This document shows, piece after piece, positions 25,330 to 34,158 of a stretch of DNA of 64,000 nucleotides. The stretch is from Betaproteobacteria bacterium (GTDB taxonomy: Bacteria; Pseudomonadota; Gammaproteobacteria; Burkholderiales; Casimicrobiaceae). Every line of letters begins with the position of its first letter. The stretch's first letter is position 1. The notes beneath the pieces were generated by a model. That model had not been told where the DNA came from. It saw nothing but the letters and a program-made list of their open reading frames with translations, and did no database searches. The position numbers were made by a program, and so were the translations under genes. Where the stretch lies: contig JADKEV010000017.1 of assembly GCA_016717855.1 (NCBI GenBank), positions 1-64,000 of the forward strand. Direction: 5' to 3'.

Positions 25330-26123
25330 AATCCCGTTCCCCTAAACATGAATACAGTGAGCACGAAATCGAGCGCCAGCACGGCCAGCGCCGACTCCAC
25401 GACGGTCCGCGTTGTCGCCGAGGCCACGCCTTCGGCGGTGGGCGGCGCGTCGTACCCTTCGTAGACAGCGATGGCGGTGATCGCCGCGCCGAACACGAAG
25501 CTCTTGATGATGCCGTTGACGATGCCCAGCCGGAAATCGATCTGCGCCTGCATCTGCGACCAGAAGGTGCCGTTGTCGACGCCCAGCAGCTTGACCGCGA
25601 CCAGCCAGCCACCGAACACGCCCATCACGCTGAAGATCGCGGCCAGCAGCGGCATCGAGATCACGCCGGCCCAGAAGCGGGGCGCAACGACCCGCGCCAG
25701 CGGATTCACCGCCATCATCTCCATCGCCGAGAGCTGCTCGGTCGTCTTCATCAATCCGATCTCGGCCGTCATCGCCGAACCCGCGCGGCTCGCGAACAAC
25801 AGACCCGCGACGACGGGTCCGAGTTCCTTGACCAGCGACGTCGCCACGAGGACGCCGACGGCCTCGGCCGCGCCGAAGTTCTGCAGCGTCTCGAATCCCT
25901 GCAGCGCCAGCACCATGCCCACGAACAGGCCGGAGACGCTGATGATCACCAGCGAGAGCACGCCGGCGAAATAGAGTTCGCGCATGGTCAGCGAAAAGCG
26001 GCGGAAAGCCATCCCCGATGCAGCCAGCACCATGGCGATGAACCGGCTGGCATAGCCCAGCCGCCAGACAGCGTCGATCACGCCCCCGCCCAGGCGCCGC
26101 AGCATTCGCGCTATGTCATTCAT
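25326..26123 (-). CDS. mlaE: phospholipid transport permease MlaE
   Basis: A protein of 265 residues from the ATG at 26123, which overlaps the mlaF stop by 8 bases. It is the inner-membrane permease, with five or six hydrophobic segments and the family motifs LVKELGPVVAGLLFASRAGSAM and EIGLMKTTEQLSAMEMMAVNP. It pairs with the ATPase MlaF and the ring protein MlaD. Confidence 0.95.
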   Translation of the reverse strand: MNDIARMLRRLGGGVIDAVWRLGYASRFIAMVLAASGMAFRRFSLTMRELYFAGVLSLVIISVSGLFVGMVLALQGFETLQNFGAAEAVGVLVATSLVKELGPVVAGLLFASRAGSAMTAEIGLMKTTEQLSAMEMMAVNPLARVVAPRFWAGVISMPLLAAIFSVMGVFGGWLVAVKLLGVDNGTFWSQMQAQIDFRLGIVNGIIKSFVFGAAITAIAVYEGYDAPPTAEGVASATTRTVVESALAVLALDFVLTVFMFRGTGL

Positions 26124-26937
26124 CGATTTCCGCCATGAGTTCCGAGCGGTACGACGCCGCCGGATAGTGGAACGGCACCGGGCCGTCGGTCTCGCCATCG
26201 ACGAACTGGCGCACGTAAGGCACGTCGGACACCTTCAATTCCGCGGGCGTTCCCTGCGCGATCACCCGGCCTTCGGACACGAAATAGACGTAATCGACGA
26301 TCTTCAGCGATTCGATGATGTCGTGCGTGACCACGACGGAAGTCGCGCCGAGCGCGTCGTTGAGCCTCCTGATCAGGTCCCCGATGATGGACAGCGAAAT
26401 CGGGTCGAGGCCAGCGAAAGGCTCGTCATACATGATCAGCATCGGGTCCAGCGCCACGGCGCGGGCCAGCGCCACGCGACGCGCCATGCCCCCCGACAGC
26501 TCGGCGGGGCGCAATCCCGCCGCGCCGCGCAGGCCCACCGCCTGCAATTTCAGGATGACCAGGTCGTGAATGATGTCCTCGGGCAGGCTGGTGTGCTCGC
26601 GCAGCGGAAAGGCGACGTTGTCGAAGGCCGTCATGTCGGTGAATAGCGCACCAAACTGGAACAGCATGCCCATCCTGCGGCGCATCCTGAACAAATCTTC
26701 GGCGTTGAGTTTCGCGACCGGGCGTCCCGCCACCAGCACTTCACCCGACTTCGGCCGCAGCTGGCCGCCGATCAGGCGCAGGATCGTGGTCTTGCCGCAA
26801 CCGGAACCGCCCATGATCGCGACGACCTTGCCACGGGGAACGGTAAGGTTGATGTCCCGCAGGACCGTGCGCGCGCCGTAGCCGAATTTCACGTCGCGCA
26901 AGGTCACCAGGTCGGATGCGGCAGGCGGCGATATCAA
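26116..26937 (-). CDS. mlaF: phospholipid transport ATP-binding protein MlaF
   Basis: An ATPase with Walker A GGSGCGKTT, signature LSGGMARR and Walker B LIMYDEPFAGLD. It powers the Mla phospholipid pathway. The start is uncertain. I take a TTG at 26937 with GGAAA about 8 bases upstream (273 residues); a GTG at 26907 (263 residues) has no visible ribosome binding site. The frame is open further upstream without family-like sequence. It is the first gene of the long minus-strand run. A TATAAT on the minus strand at 27099-27094 could be its -10, but no good -35 is seen. Confidence 0.93.
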   Translation of the reverse strand: MISPPAASDLVTLRDVKFGYGARTVLRDINLTVPRGKVVAIMGGSGCGKTTILRLIGGQLRPKSGEVLVAGRPVAKLNAEDLFRMRRRMGMLFQFGALFTDMTAFDNVAFPLREHTSLPEDIIHDLVILKLQAVGLRGAAGLRPAELSGGMARRVALARAVALDPMLIMYDEPFAGLDPISLSIIGDLIRRLNDALGATSVVVTHDIIESLKIVDYVYFVSEGRVIAQGTPAELKVSDVPYVRQFVDGETDGPVPFHYPAASYRSELMAEIDE

Positions 26938-27113
26938 GAAACGGTTTCCATTTTGGTGGTTGTTATTGCGGCGGCAGTCGAGTCCTGCGTGCCGCTGGTC
27001 GCCGCGCCGCGGATTGTTGTCTGCAGCCGACCTTTCGCAGAGGGTTAACGGCCGGGCCGGCCAATGGTGGACTGTAGAATGCGCGGGATCGACATTATAG
27101 CCGCAACGCACGA

Positions 27114-28187
27114 ATGCCCATGAGCACAACCCATGTCGGGTCCGCAGGCCCGACGGCGCGCGCCGCGCTGGTCACGACGCTGCGCGGCGCGGCGCCGGTG
27201 CTCGATTCGTTCATACGCTATCACCTCGCCCGGGGCTTCGCGCATCTCTACCTGTTCTTCGATGACCCGGATGACCCGGCGCTCGCCCTCGCGCGGCGGC
27301 ACGAAGGTTGCGGCGTCACCATCCTCGCCCGGGGGCCCGGCCTCGACGCGGCGTGGCGCCAGTGCGTGCAGTTCGCCTACTTCGCGCCCCACCTCGAGAG
27401 CGAAGTGATGAGCCGCCAGTGCCTGAACGTGGAAGTCGCGGTCCAGCTGGCGCTCGCCGCGGGCCACGACTGGCTGCTGCACATCGACGCGGATGAACTG
27501 TTCGATTGCCCGGGGCAGGATGCCGGCGCTCATTTCGCCCGCCTCGCCGCGCAAGGATTCGACCGGGCGGTCTATCCGAACCTGGAGGCCCTCCCCGAAA
27601 CCGCCGACGTCGCCGACTTCTTCCGCGAGGTCACGCTGTTCAAGACGAACCGCAACACGCTGCCGGGCGGCATGTTCAGTCCGGGCCAGGCGGCGCTGGC
27701 GGCGCGCCATTCGCAGTTTCCCCCGGCGTTCTTTCTCTTCTATTCCAACGGCAAGTCCGCCGCGCGCGTCCGCCCGGGGCTCGTGCCCGACGGCGTTCAT
27801 CGTTTCCGGGCCGGGAGTTACCTTCGTCCCGGCCAGGCGCCGGCGCCGACGGCCGGCCCCGGGCGCGAATGCATCGTCGGCGATTGCCGGATCCTGCACT
27901 ACGCATGTTGCGGCTACGCGAACTTCAGCGACAAGTACCGGATCCTGGGGGCCTTCTCCGATCGCTGGTTCGGGCGCGTCGACATCCGCGGCAGCATCGG
28001 GGACTTCCATCTCCGCGCCCGCGACATCGTCGCCGGCGGGGACGAGGAACGCGCCCGGGCGTTCTATCGCCAGCACGCGATGCTCGGGGACCCGGACGCC
28101 GTCCGCGAACTGATCGCCGCAGGCATCCTGCAACGCATCGATGGGCCCGCGCAGTGGCTCACCGGAGACACCGAAACACCGCCCTAA
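27114..28187 (+). CDS. glycosyltransferase, GT2/GT92-like
   Basis: A protein of 357 residues. The N-terminal segment LDSFIRYHLARGFAHLYLFFDD and the DWLLHIDADELF motif (DxD at D125 and D127) match the glycosyl transferase 2_4/GT92-type families, in which the DxD binds a nucleotide-sugar metal. There is no signal peptide or membrane helix, so it is probably cytoplasmic. Donor and acceptor are unknown. It stands alone, divergent from mlaF, and is followed by repeat element copy 3. A start at 27120 is equally possible; neither has a clear ribosome binding site. Confidence 0.8.
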   Translation: MPMSTTHVGSAGPTARAALVTTLRGAAPVLDSFIRYHLARGFAHLYLFFDDPDDPALALARRHEGCGVTILARGPGLDAAWRQCVQFAYFAPHLESEVMSRQCLNVEVAVQLALAAGHDWLLHIDADELFDCPGQDAGAHFARLAAQGFDRAVYPNLEALPETADVADFFREVTLFKTNRNTLPGGMFSPGQAALAARHSQFPPAFFLFYSNGKSAARVRPGLVPDGVHRFRAGSYLRPGQAPAPTAGPGRECIVGDCRILHYACCGYANFSDKYRILGAFSDRWFGRVDIRGSIGDFHLRARDIVAGGDEERARAFYRQHAMLGDPDAVRELIAAGILQRIDGPAQWLTGDTETPP

Positions 28188-28195
28188 ATCTCGCC

Positions 28196-28367
28196 GTAGG
28201 ATGGGTGGAGCGCAGCGATACCCATCGATTGGTGGGTGGAGCGCAGCGATACCCATCGTCCCATTCGGCGCACGTCGATCGGATGTCGCCCCGACGAATT
28301 GCCGCGTCGAAAATCACGGTAAGTGTGGCTCCGCCAGATGGGTATCGCTGCGCTCCACCCATCCTAC
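28196..28367. repeat. intergenic inverted-repeat element, copy 3
   Basis: The 31-base terminus lies at 28196-28226, a second direct partial copy at 28231-28257, and an intact inverse copy at 28337-28367. The element is 172 bases long and fills most of the gap between the glycosyltransferase and the antiporter gene. The 79-base centre shows no gene. Confidence 0.9.
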
Positions 28368-28413
28368 GATTCCACGCATCCACCACCCCACTCATCCTGC
28401 CGATCCGACCCGC

Positions 28414-30381
28414 TCAATCCCCGGCCAGCAGCATCTGCTCGACATCGGCGATGCCCGCGGCGGTGCCCAGCAGCACCATCACGTCGCCGCTTTGCAGCGC
28501 CTCTTCGATCTCGGAGCCCACCATCCGTTGCCCGCCGCGGCGGACGCTGGAAATGGTGACCCCGGGGCCGATCCGCAGGTCGGCGACCCGTTTCCCGATG
28601 GCCGCGGCGCCCTCGGGCAGCACCACCGAGTGCAGGCGCGGCTGCAGATTCTCGTCGGACTCGGCGTGATCGGTGGCGCCATGGAAGTAGCCGCGGAACA
28701 ACCCGTAGCGCGCCTCGCGTACCGCCCGGATCCGGCGCAGCACGTCCTTCAACGGCGTCCCCAGCAGCAAGAGCGCGTGCGAGGCGAGCATCAGGCTGCC
28801 CTCCATGAGTTCCGGCACGACCTCCGTCGCGCCGGCCTGGAGCAGCTCGTCGATCGCCGAGTCGTCGACGGTGCGCACGATCACCGGCAGGTCCGGCTTG
28901 TGCTCCCGGGCGAGGTGCAGGATCTTTTTTGCGGTGCCCAGGTCCGTGAAGGTGATCACCAGCGCGCGGGCGCGCAGCAGCCCTGCCGCCAGCAGCGCCT
29001 CCTTGCGCGACGCGTCGCCATACACAACCGTCCCGCCCGATCCGGCGGCCTCGCGCACCCGCTCCGGATCGTTGTCCATCGCCATGTAGCCGATCTGTTC
29101 CTCGTCGAGCATGCGCGCGAGATTCTGGCCGCTGCGGCCGTAGCCGCAGATCAGCACGTGATCCTGGCGCGCCATCGAGCGCGCGGCGACCAGCGTGAGT
29201 TCCGCGGCGCGCGCCAGCCAGTCGTTTGCGGTGAGCTTGCGCGCCAGCGGCTCGGCGGCCTGGATCAACAGCGGGGCGAGCAACATCGAAATCAGCATCG
29301 CGGCCAGGATCACCTGCCGGATCTCGTTGTCGAGGAACGCGCCACCCACGCCTGCGGCGATCAGCACGAAGGCGAACTCGCCCGCCTGCGCCAGGTAGAA
29401 GCCGGTCTTCAGCGATGCCCCCCAGGTGTTGCCGAAAGCACGCGTCAGGCCCGTGATCAGCACCAGCTTGACCGCGATCGGAACGGCCAGCGCCAGCAGC
29501 ACCCACCAGACGCGGTCGACGACGATGGCAAAGTCGAGCTGCATCCCGACCGTAACGAAGAACAGCCCGAGGAGCACGTCGCGGAACGGCCGGATGTCCT
29601 CCTCGACCTGGTAGCGGTACTGGGTCTCGGCGATCAGCATGCCCGCCAGGAACGCACCGAGCGCGAGGGACAGGCCGGCCAGCTCGGTCAGCCACGCCAG
29701 TCCCAGCGTCACCAGCAACAGATTCAGCATGAACAGCTCGGGCGAGCGCTGCCGCGCGACCAGGTTGAACCAGCCCCGCATCAAGGCCTGCCCGAAGACC
29801 AGCAGCAGGGAAAGCGCCACGACGGCCTTGACGGCCGCCAGCCCCAGCGCCGCCCAGAGCGAGGTGCCGCCGCGTGCCAGTTCCGGAATGACGATCAGCA
29901 GAGGCACGAAAGCCAGGTCCTGGAACAACAGAACGCCCATCGCCGCGCGCCCTTGCGGCGTGTTCAGTTCGCCGCGCTCCGCGAGCATCTTGCTCACGAT
30001 GGCGGTCGAAGACATGGCCAGCGCCCCGCCCACGACGACGCCCGCCTGCCAGCCCCAGCCGGCCAGCATCGCGAAGGCCAGCCCGCCGGCCAGCGTCAGC
30101 CCCACCTGGGTCAGGCCCAGCCCGAACACGATCCGCCGCATTGCCTTCAGCTGCGGCAGGCTGAACTCGAGGCCGATGCTGAACATCAGGAACACGACGC
30201 CGAACTCGGCCAGGTAGCGCGCCTCCTTCGCGTCCGGGATCCAGCCCAGCGCGTGCGGCCCCACCGCGATGCCCACCAGCAGGTAGCCCAGGATGGGCGG
30301 CAGGCGCAGGCGGTGGCAGGCAACGCTGACCATGACCCCGACGGCGAGCAGGATGACCACGAGCTCCAGTGTGTTCGACAT
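28414..30381 (-). CDS. Kef-type monovalent cation:proton antiporter with RCK domain
   Basis: A CPA2-family protein of 655 residues. The first 380 or so residues hold about 12 membrane helices with LGYLLVGIAVGP, the GLEFSLPQL segment, ALAMSSTAIVSKML and LLFQDLAFVPLL. A TrkA-N (RCK) domain begins at about 408 (VLICGYGRSGQNLA, NAD-binding). A TrkA-C domain ends the protein (about 570-650). Such proteins exchange K+ (or Na+) for H+ and are gated by nucleotide or glutathione adducts; the specific ion is an inference. It is divergent from kdsD. Confidence 0.92.
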   Translation of the reverse strand: MSNTLELVVILLAVGVMVSVACHRLRLPPILGYLLVGIAVGPHALGWIPDAKEARYLAEFGVVFLMFSIGLEFSLPQLKAMRRIVFGLGLTQVGLTLAGGLAFAMLAGWGWQAGVVVGGALAMSSTAIVSKMLAERGELNTPQGRAAMGVLLFQDLAFVPLLIVIPELARGGTSLWAALGLAAVKAVVALSLLLVFGQALMRGWFNLVARQRSPELFMLNLLLVTLGLAWLTELAGLSLALGAFLAGMLIAETQYRYQVEEDIRPFRDVLLGLFFVTVGMQLDFAIVVDRVWWVLLALAVPIAVKLVLITGLTRAFGNTWGASLKTGFYLAQAGEFAFVLIAAGVGGAFLDNEIRQVILAAMLISMLLAPLLIQAAEPLARKLTANDWLARAAELTLVAARSMARQDHVLICGYGRSGQNLARMLDEEQIGYMAMDNDPERVREAAGSGGTVVYGDASRKEALLAAGLLRARALVITFTDLGTAKKILHLAREHKPDLPVIVRTVDDSAIDELLQAGATEVVPELMEGSLMLASHALLLLGTPLKDVLRRIRAVREARYGLFRGYFHGATDHAESDENLQPRLHSVVLPEGAAAIGKRVADLRIGPGVTISSVRRGGQRMVGSEIEEALQSGDVMVLLGTAAGIADVEQMLLAGD

Positions 30382-30465
30382 GCCACGAATTTATCACGGG
30401 CGGGAGTCGCGCCCGTGACGGTTCGGGTGGTCCCGTTTGGGTCTCGGGTATACTTATTGCTAGAC

Positions 30466-31455
30466 ATGGCTGCAAACGACTATCAACCAACCCGGCTGCT
30501 CGCCCTCGCCCGGGAGGTTCTGACCACCGAAGCCGCGGCAATCAGCGCGCTCCGCGACCGGCTCGGCGACGATTTCCTGCGCGCCATCGACATCATCATG
30601 GGTTGCCGCGGCCGGGTCGTGGTCAGCGGCATCGGCAAGTCCGGCCACATCGCCCGCAAGATCGCCTCCACCCTCGCCTCGACCGGAACGCCGGCCTTCT
30701 TCGTGCATCCTGCAGAGGCCATCCACGGCGACCTGGGAATGATCACCCGGGACGACGTGCTGATCGCCATGTCGAATTCGGGCGAATCCGCCGAACTGCT
30801 GGCCATCATGCCGCTGATCAAGCGCCAGGGCGCCAGGTTGATCGCGCTGACCGGCAACCACGATTCGTCGCTGGCGCGGCACGCCGACGCGCACCTGGAC
30901 GCCGCGGTCGACGCCGAGGCGTGCCCGCTGGGCCTGGCGCCCACGGCCAGCACGACCGCGGCGCTGGCGCTGGGCGACGCGCTGGCGCTGGCGTTGCTCG
31001 ACGCCCGCGGTTTTTCCGCCGAGGATTTCGCGCGCTCGCACCCCGGCGGCGCGCTGGGCCGGCGGCTTCTGACACATGTCCGTGACGTGATGCGGCAGGG
31101 TGCGGAAGTGCCGCGAGTGCCGGTCGACGCGACGCTGGCCGCCGCGGTGCTGGAAATGTCGGGCAAGGGCCTGGGGTTGACCGCGGTGCTGCAAGCCGAT
31201 GGCACGGTCGCCGGTATTTTCACTGACGGCGACCTGCGCCGGTGCCTGGGCCGGGTCACCGATCTGCAGCGGGCGACGGTGGCCGAATTCATGACCACGC
31301 AGCCGCGGCGGATCGCCGCCGACAAGCTGGCCGTGGAGGCCGTCGAGACGATGGAGTCGCCCCGGCCGGTGATGGCGCTGCTGGTCGTCGACCCCGATGG
31401 CCGGCTCACGGGCGTGCTGCACATGCACGACCTGATCCGCGCCAAGGTGATCTGA
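30466..31455 (+). CDS. kdsD: D-arabinose 5-phosphate isomerase
   Basis: A protein of 329 residues with an N-terminal SIS domain (about 35-190; VVVSGIGKSGHIARKIASTLASTG, SNSGESAELL) and two C-terminal CBS domains (about 205-329). It makes arabinose 5-phosphate for Kdo, the inner-core sugar of lipopolysaccharide. I start it at MAANDYQP; the frame is open far upstream but only as antisense of the antiporter. A TATACT sequence at 30449-30454 could be a -10. The stop overlaps the kdsC start (TGATG). Confidence 0.95.
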   Translation: MAANDYQPTRLLALAREVLTTEAAAISALRDRLGDDFLRAIDIIMGCRGRVVVSGIGKSGHIARKIASTLASTGTPAFFVHPAEAIHGDLGMITRDDVLIAMSNSGESAELLAIMPLIKRQGARLIALTGNHDSSLARHADAHLDAAVDAEACPLGLAPTASTTAALALGDALALALLDARGFSAEDFARSHPGGALGRRLLTHVRDVMRQGAEVPRVPVDATLAAAVLEMSGKGLGLTAVLQADGTVAGIFTDGDLRRCLGRVTDLQRATVAEFMTTQPRRIAADKLAVEAVETMESPRPVMALLVVDPDGRLTGVLHMHDLIRAKVI

Positions 31456-32015
31456 TGGATTCCCCCGGCCCCGCAATCCTGCCCGGCCCGGTCGCCCAGC
31501 GCGCCCGCGGCATCCGCCTGCTCGCCTGCGACGTGGACGGCGTGCTGACCGACGGCCGCCTGCAGTTCTTCGCGGCGGCCGGCGGCGTGGTCGAAGGCAA
31601 GAGCTTCTCCATCCTCGACGGCTTCGGCGTGAAGCTCCTGCAGGAAACCGGGGTTGCCGTCGCGTTGATCACCGGCCGCCGCTCGGACATCGTGACGCGG
31701 CGCGCGCGGGAAATGGGCGTCCGGCACGTCGCGCAGGGCGTCGACGACAAGAAGGCCGCGTGGGGGTCGCTGCTGGCGGAGTTGAGCCTGGAGCCTGCGC
31801 AGAGCGCGTACATCGGCGACGACTGGCCCGACTTGGCGGTGATCCGCGCCTGCGGGCTGGGCATCACGGTGCCGAATGCGCCTGAACTGTTGCGCCGGCA
31901 TGCCCATTACGTGACGCAGGCCGCCGGCGGCGCCGGCGCGGTGCGGGAAACCTGCGAATTGATCATGGCGGCGCAGGGCACGCTGCAGAACCGGATCGAC
32001 GCGTGGCTGCAGTGA
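31455..32015 (+). CDS. kdsC: KDO 8-phosphate phosphatase
   Basis: A HAD-superfamily protein of 186 residues with no cap domain. Motif I is ACDVDGVLTDG, motif II is ALITGRRS, and motif IV is YIGDDWPDLAV. It releases Kdo from Kdo 8-phosphate. The ATG overlaps the kdsD stop by one base, and its own 3' end overlaps lptC by 13 bases, so the Kdo and LPS-transport genes are one transcription unit. Confidence 0.96.
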   Translation: MDSPGPAILPGPVAQRARGIRLLACDVDGVLTDGRLQFFAAAGGVVEGKSFSILDGFGVKLLQETGVAVALITGRRSDIVTRRAREMGVRHVAQGVDDKKAAWGSLLAELSLEPAQSAYIGDDWPDLAVIRACGLGITVPNAPELLRRHAHYVTQAAGGAGAVRETCELIMAAQGTLQNRIDAWLQ

Positions 32016-32608
32016 AGGATCCCTACGCACGGCGCCTGCTGAACCGCTTGTCGACGTGGTTTCCGGTGCTCCTGCTCGCGTCGCTGGCGATGCTGACCTA
32101 CTGGCTGGATGCGCAGGTGAAGGGCGGCGGGCGCGACGCCAGGACCGGGCCCGGGGACCCGGACTATTTCCTCGAGGATTTCGCGGCGACCAGCTTCGGC
32201 AAGGACGGCAGCGTGATCCAGCATCTCGCGGCGAAGAAGCTCGCTCACTACCCCGATGGGCAGCCCACGCTGGTCGAGGCGCCGCACCTCACCGATACCC
32301 AGCCGGGCAAGCCGCCGATGCGCGTGCGCGCGGACAGCGGCAGCGTGTCCGGGGACAACGAACATGTTTACCTGACCGGCAACGTGGTCCTGGAACGCGA
32401 CGCAGCAGCGGGCCGGGGCAAGATCACGCTCGCCTCCGAGTACCTGCATGTGCAGCCCAAGCTGGAAAGGGCGGATACCGACCGCCGCGTGACGATCACC
32501 GACGCGACGGGCACCCACGCGGGCGGCGCCCTGGTCGTGGACAACAAGGCGCGGACGCTGAAGCTCTCCAACGGCGTCACCGGCGAGATCCGCCCGGCGT
32601 CCAGATGA
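32003..32608 (+). CDS. lptC: LPS export protein LptC
   Basis: A bitopic inner-membrane protein of 201 residues. It has one N-terminal helix (about 20-36, WFPVLLLASLAMLTYWL) and a periplasmic beta-jellyroll. The DYFLEDF segment and repeated short beta strands match the family. It passes lipopolysaccharide from LptBFG to LptA. The start is a GTG at 32003; a second GTG at 32012 is possible. Confidence 0.9.
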   Translation: MAAVKDPYARRLLNRLSTWFPVLLLASLAMLTYWLDAQVKGGGRDARTGPGDPDYFLEDFAATSFGKDGSVIQHLAAKKLAHYPDGQPTLVEAPHLTDTQPGKPPMRVRADSGSVSGDNEHVYLTGNVVLERDAAAGRGKITLASEYLHVQPKLERADTDRRVTITDATGTHAGGALVVDNKARTLKLSNGVTGEIRPASR

Positions 32609-32637
32609 ACGCAAGACTTACTTCCCGGGAACGGCCG

Positions 32638-33237
32638 ATGCCTAAACTCACAAGACCGCTGTTGCTTTTCGGCCTGCTGGCCCTCGCGCTGTCCGCTGCC
32701 GCGGAAAAGGCCGATCGGGAGAAGCCGATCCGTTATTCGGCGAACAGCCTGGACGGCAACGAAGCCGAGCAGAGCGTGCTGCTCTCGGGCAAGGTCGAGA
32801 TCGTGCAGGGCACCATCGTGCTCAAGGCCGATCGCGTGGTGCTCAAGCAGCAGCCCGATGGGTCGTACAACGTCTCGGCGACCGGCAAGCCGGTGTTCTT
32901 CCGGCAGAAGATGGACAACTCCGACGAGTACGTCGACGCGCAGGCGATGCGCATCGAGTACCTGGGCACCAAGGACCTGGTCGAGCTCTACGACCAGGGC
33001 TGGATCAAGCGGGGCAAGGACGAACTTCGCGGCAACTTCCTGACCTACAACTCCGCCACTGGCGCATTCGCCGGCCGCGGTACCTGGCCGCCGGCCGCCA
33101 CGGCGCCCGCAGGCGACGGCAGGGTGTCGGGCGTGATCCAGCCGCGCGCGCGCGAGCCGGCCAAGCCTGACGCGAAAGCGGACGACGGCGCGAAATTGCA
33201 GGGCGCACCGGCACTGGCGAATCCGCCCAAGGAATGA
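32638..33237 (+). CDS. lptA: periplasmic LPS-bridge protein LptA
   Basis: A protein of 199 residues from the ATG at 32638 (GGGAA site upstream), with a signal peptide ending SAAA. An earlier ATG at 32605 would bury the signal. The OstA/LptA jellyroll follows: DREKPIRYSANSLDGNE, VLLSGKVEIVQGTIVLKADRV and YLGTKDLVELYDQGWIKRG. The C-terminus is a disordered alanine/proline tail. LptA oligomers bridge the periplasm. It overlaps lptB by 4 bases (ATGA). Confidence 0.94.
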   Translation: MPKLTRPLLLFGLLALALSAAAEKADREKPIRYSANSLDGNEAEQSVLLSGKVEIVQGTIVLKADRVVLKQQPDGSYNVSATGKPVFFRQKMDNSDEYVDAQAMRIEYLGTKDLVELYDQGWIKRGKDELRGNFLTYNSATGAFAGRGTWPPAATAPAGDGRVSGVIQPRAREPAKPDAKADDGAKLQGAPALANPPKE

Positions 33238-33965
33238 GTACCTTGTCGAAACTCACCGCGACGCGGCTGAAGAAACGCTACAAGGCCCGTACGGTCGTGC
33301 ACGACGTCTCGCTCGAAGTCACGAGCGGTGAAGTCGTCGGGCTGCTCGGCCCCAACGGCGCTGGCAAGACGACGTGCTTCTACATGATCGTCGGGCTGGT
33401 CGGCGCCGACGGCGGCAACATCGCGCTGGACGGCGAGGAGGTCTCGCACATGCCGATCCACTCCCGCGCGCGGCTGGGGCTGTCGTACCTGCCGCAGGAA
33501 GCCTCGATCTTCCGCAAGCTCACGGTCGCCGAGAACATCCAGGCGATCCTCGAACTGCAAAGCCTGACCGCTGACGAGTTGGCCAACCGCCTCGACGCGC
33601 TGCTCGAGGACTTGTCGATCGCGCACCTGCGCGACAATCCGGCGATCAGCCTGTCGGGCGGCGAGCGGCGCCGCGTGGAGATCGCGCGCGCGCTGGCGAC
33701 CAAGCCCCGCTTCATCCTGCTCGACGAGCCGTTCGCCGGCGTCGATCCCATCGCGGTCCTCGACATCCAGCGCATCATCGGCTTTCTCAAGGACCGCCAG
33801 ATCGGCGTGCTGATCACCGATCACAACGTGCGCGAGACGCTGGGCATCTGCGACCGCGCCTACATCATCAACGAAGGCCTGGTGCTGGCCGCCGGCCATC
33901 CGGAAGAGATCGTGGGCAACGAGAGCGTGCGCAAGGTGTATCTCGGGGAGCATTTCCGGCTGTGA
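33234..33965 (+). CDS. lptB: LPS export ATP-binding protein LptB
   Basis: An ATPase of 243 residues: Walker A GPNGAGKTT, signature LSGGERRR, Walker B FILLDEPFAGVDP and the H-loop LITDHNVRET. The first segment LKKRYKARTVVHDVSLEV is typical of LptB. It drives LPS extraction with LptF and LptG, which are not in this window. It is last in kdsDC-lptCAB; rpoN normally follows directly but is here set apart by a repeat element. Confidence 0.96.
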   Translation: MSTLSKLTATRLKKRYKARTVVHDVSLEVTSGEVVGLLGPNGAGKTTCFYMIVGLVGADGGNIALDGEEVSHMPIHSRARLGLSYLPQEASIFRKLTVAENIQAILELQSLTADELANRLDALLEDLSIAHLRDNPAISLSGGERRRVEIARALATKPRFILLDEPFAGVDPIAVLDIQRIIGFLKDRQIGVLITDHNVRETLGICDRAYIINEGLVLAAGHPEEIVGNESVRKVYLGEHFRL

Positions 33966-33992
33966 CCAAGATCGTTGGCTCCGTGCGCGGTT

Positions 33993-34133
33993 GCAGGATG
34001 GGTGGAGCGCAGCGATACCCATCTGCCAACCCGGAAGCCAGTGTTCGTGTGGGCAACCAAACGAAACCAGCTCCGGAACGCGGACTTCTTGCGACTCTAC
34101 GAGATGGGTATCGCTGCGCTCCACCCATCCTAC
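33993..34133. repeat. intergenic inverted-repeat element, copy 4
   Basis: The 31-base terminus (first bases GCAGG instead of GTAGG) lies at 33993-34023 and in inverse orientation at 34103-34133, with 79 bases between. It is the same length, 141 bases, as copy 1 although the centres differ. It separates lptB from rpoN, ending only 25 bases before the rpoN start. Confidence 0.9.
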
Positions 34134-34158
34134 GGCGGTTGTCGAGCGCGCCGCGACC

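Noticed and set aside
28141..31455. Open frame of 1104 codons on the plus strand
   Set aside because: Only its last 329 codons (kdsD) are family-like. The rest is antisense to the Kef-type antiporter, glutamine/arginine/histidine-rich, and includes repeat element sequence.
33966..34158. Upstream extension of the rpoN frame
   Set aside because: The extra residues are encoded by the repeat element and precede the conserved sigma-54 N-terminus.
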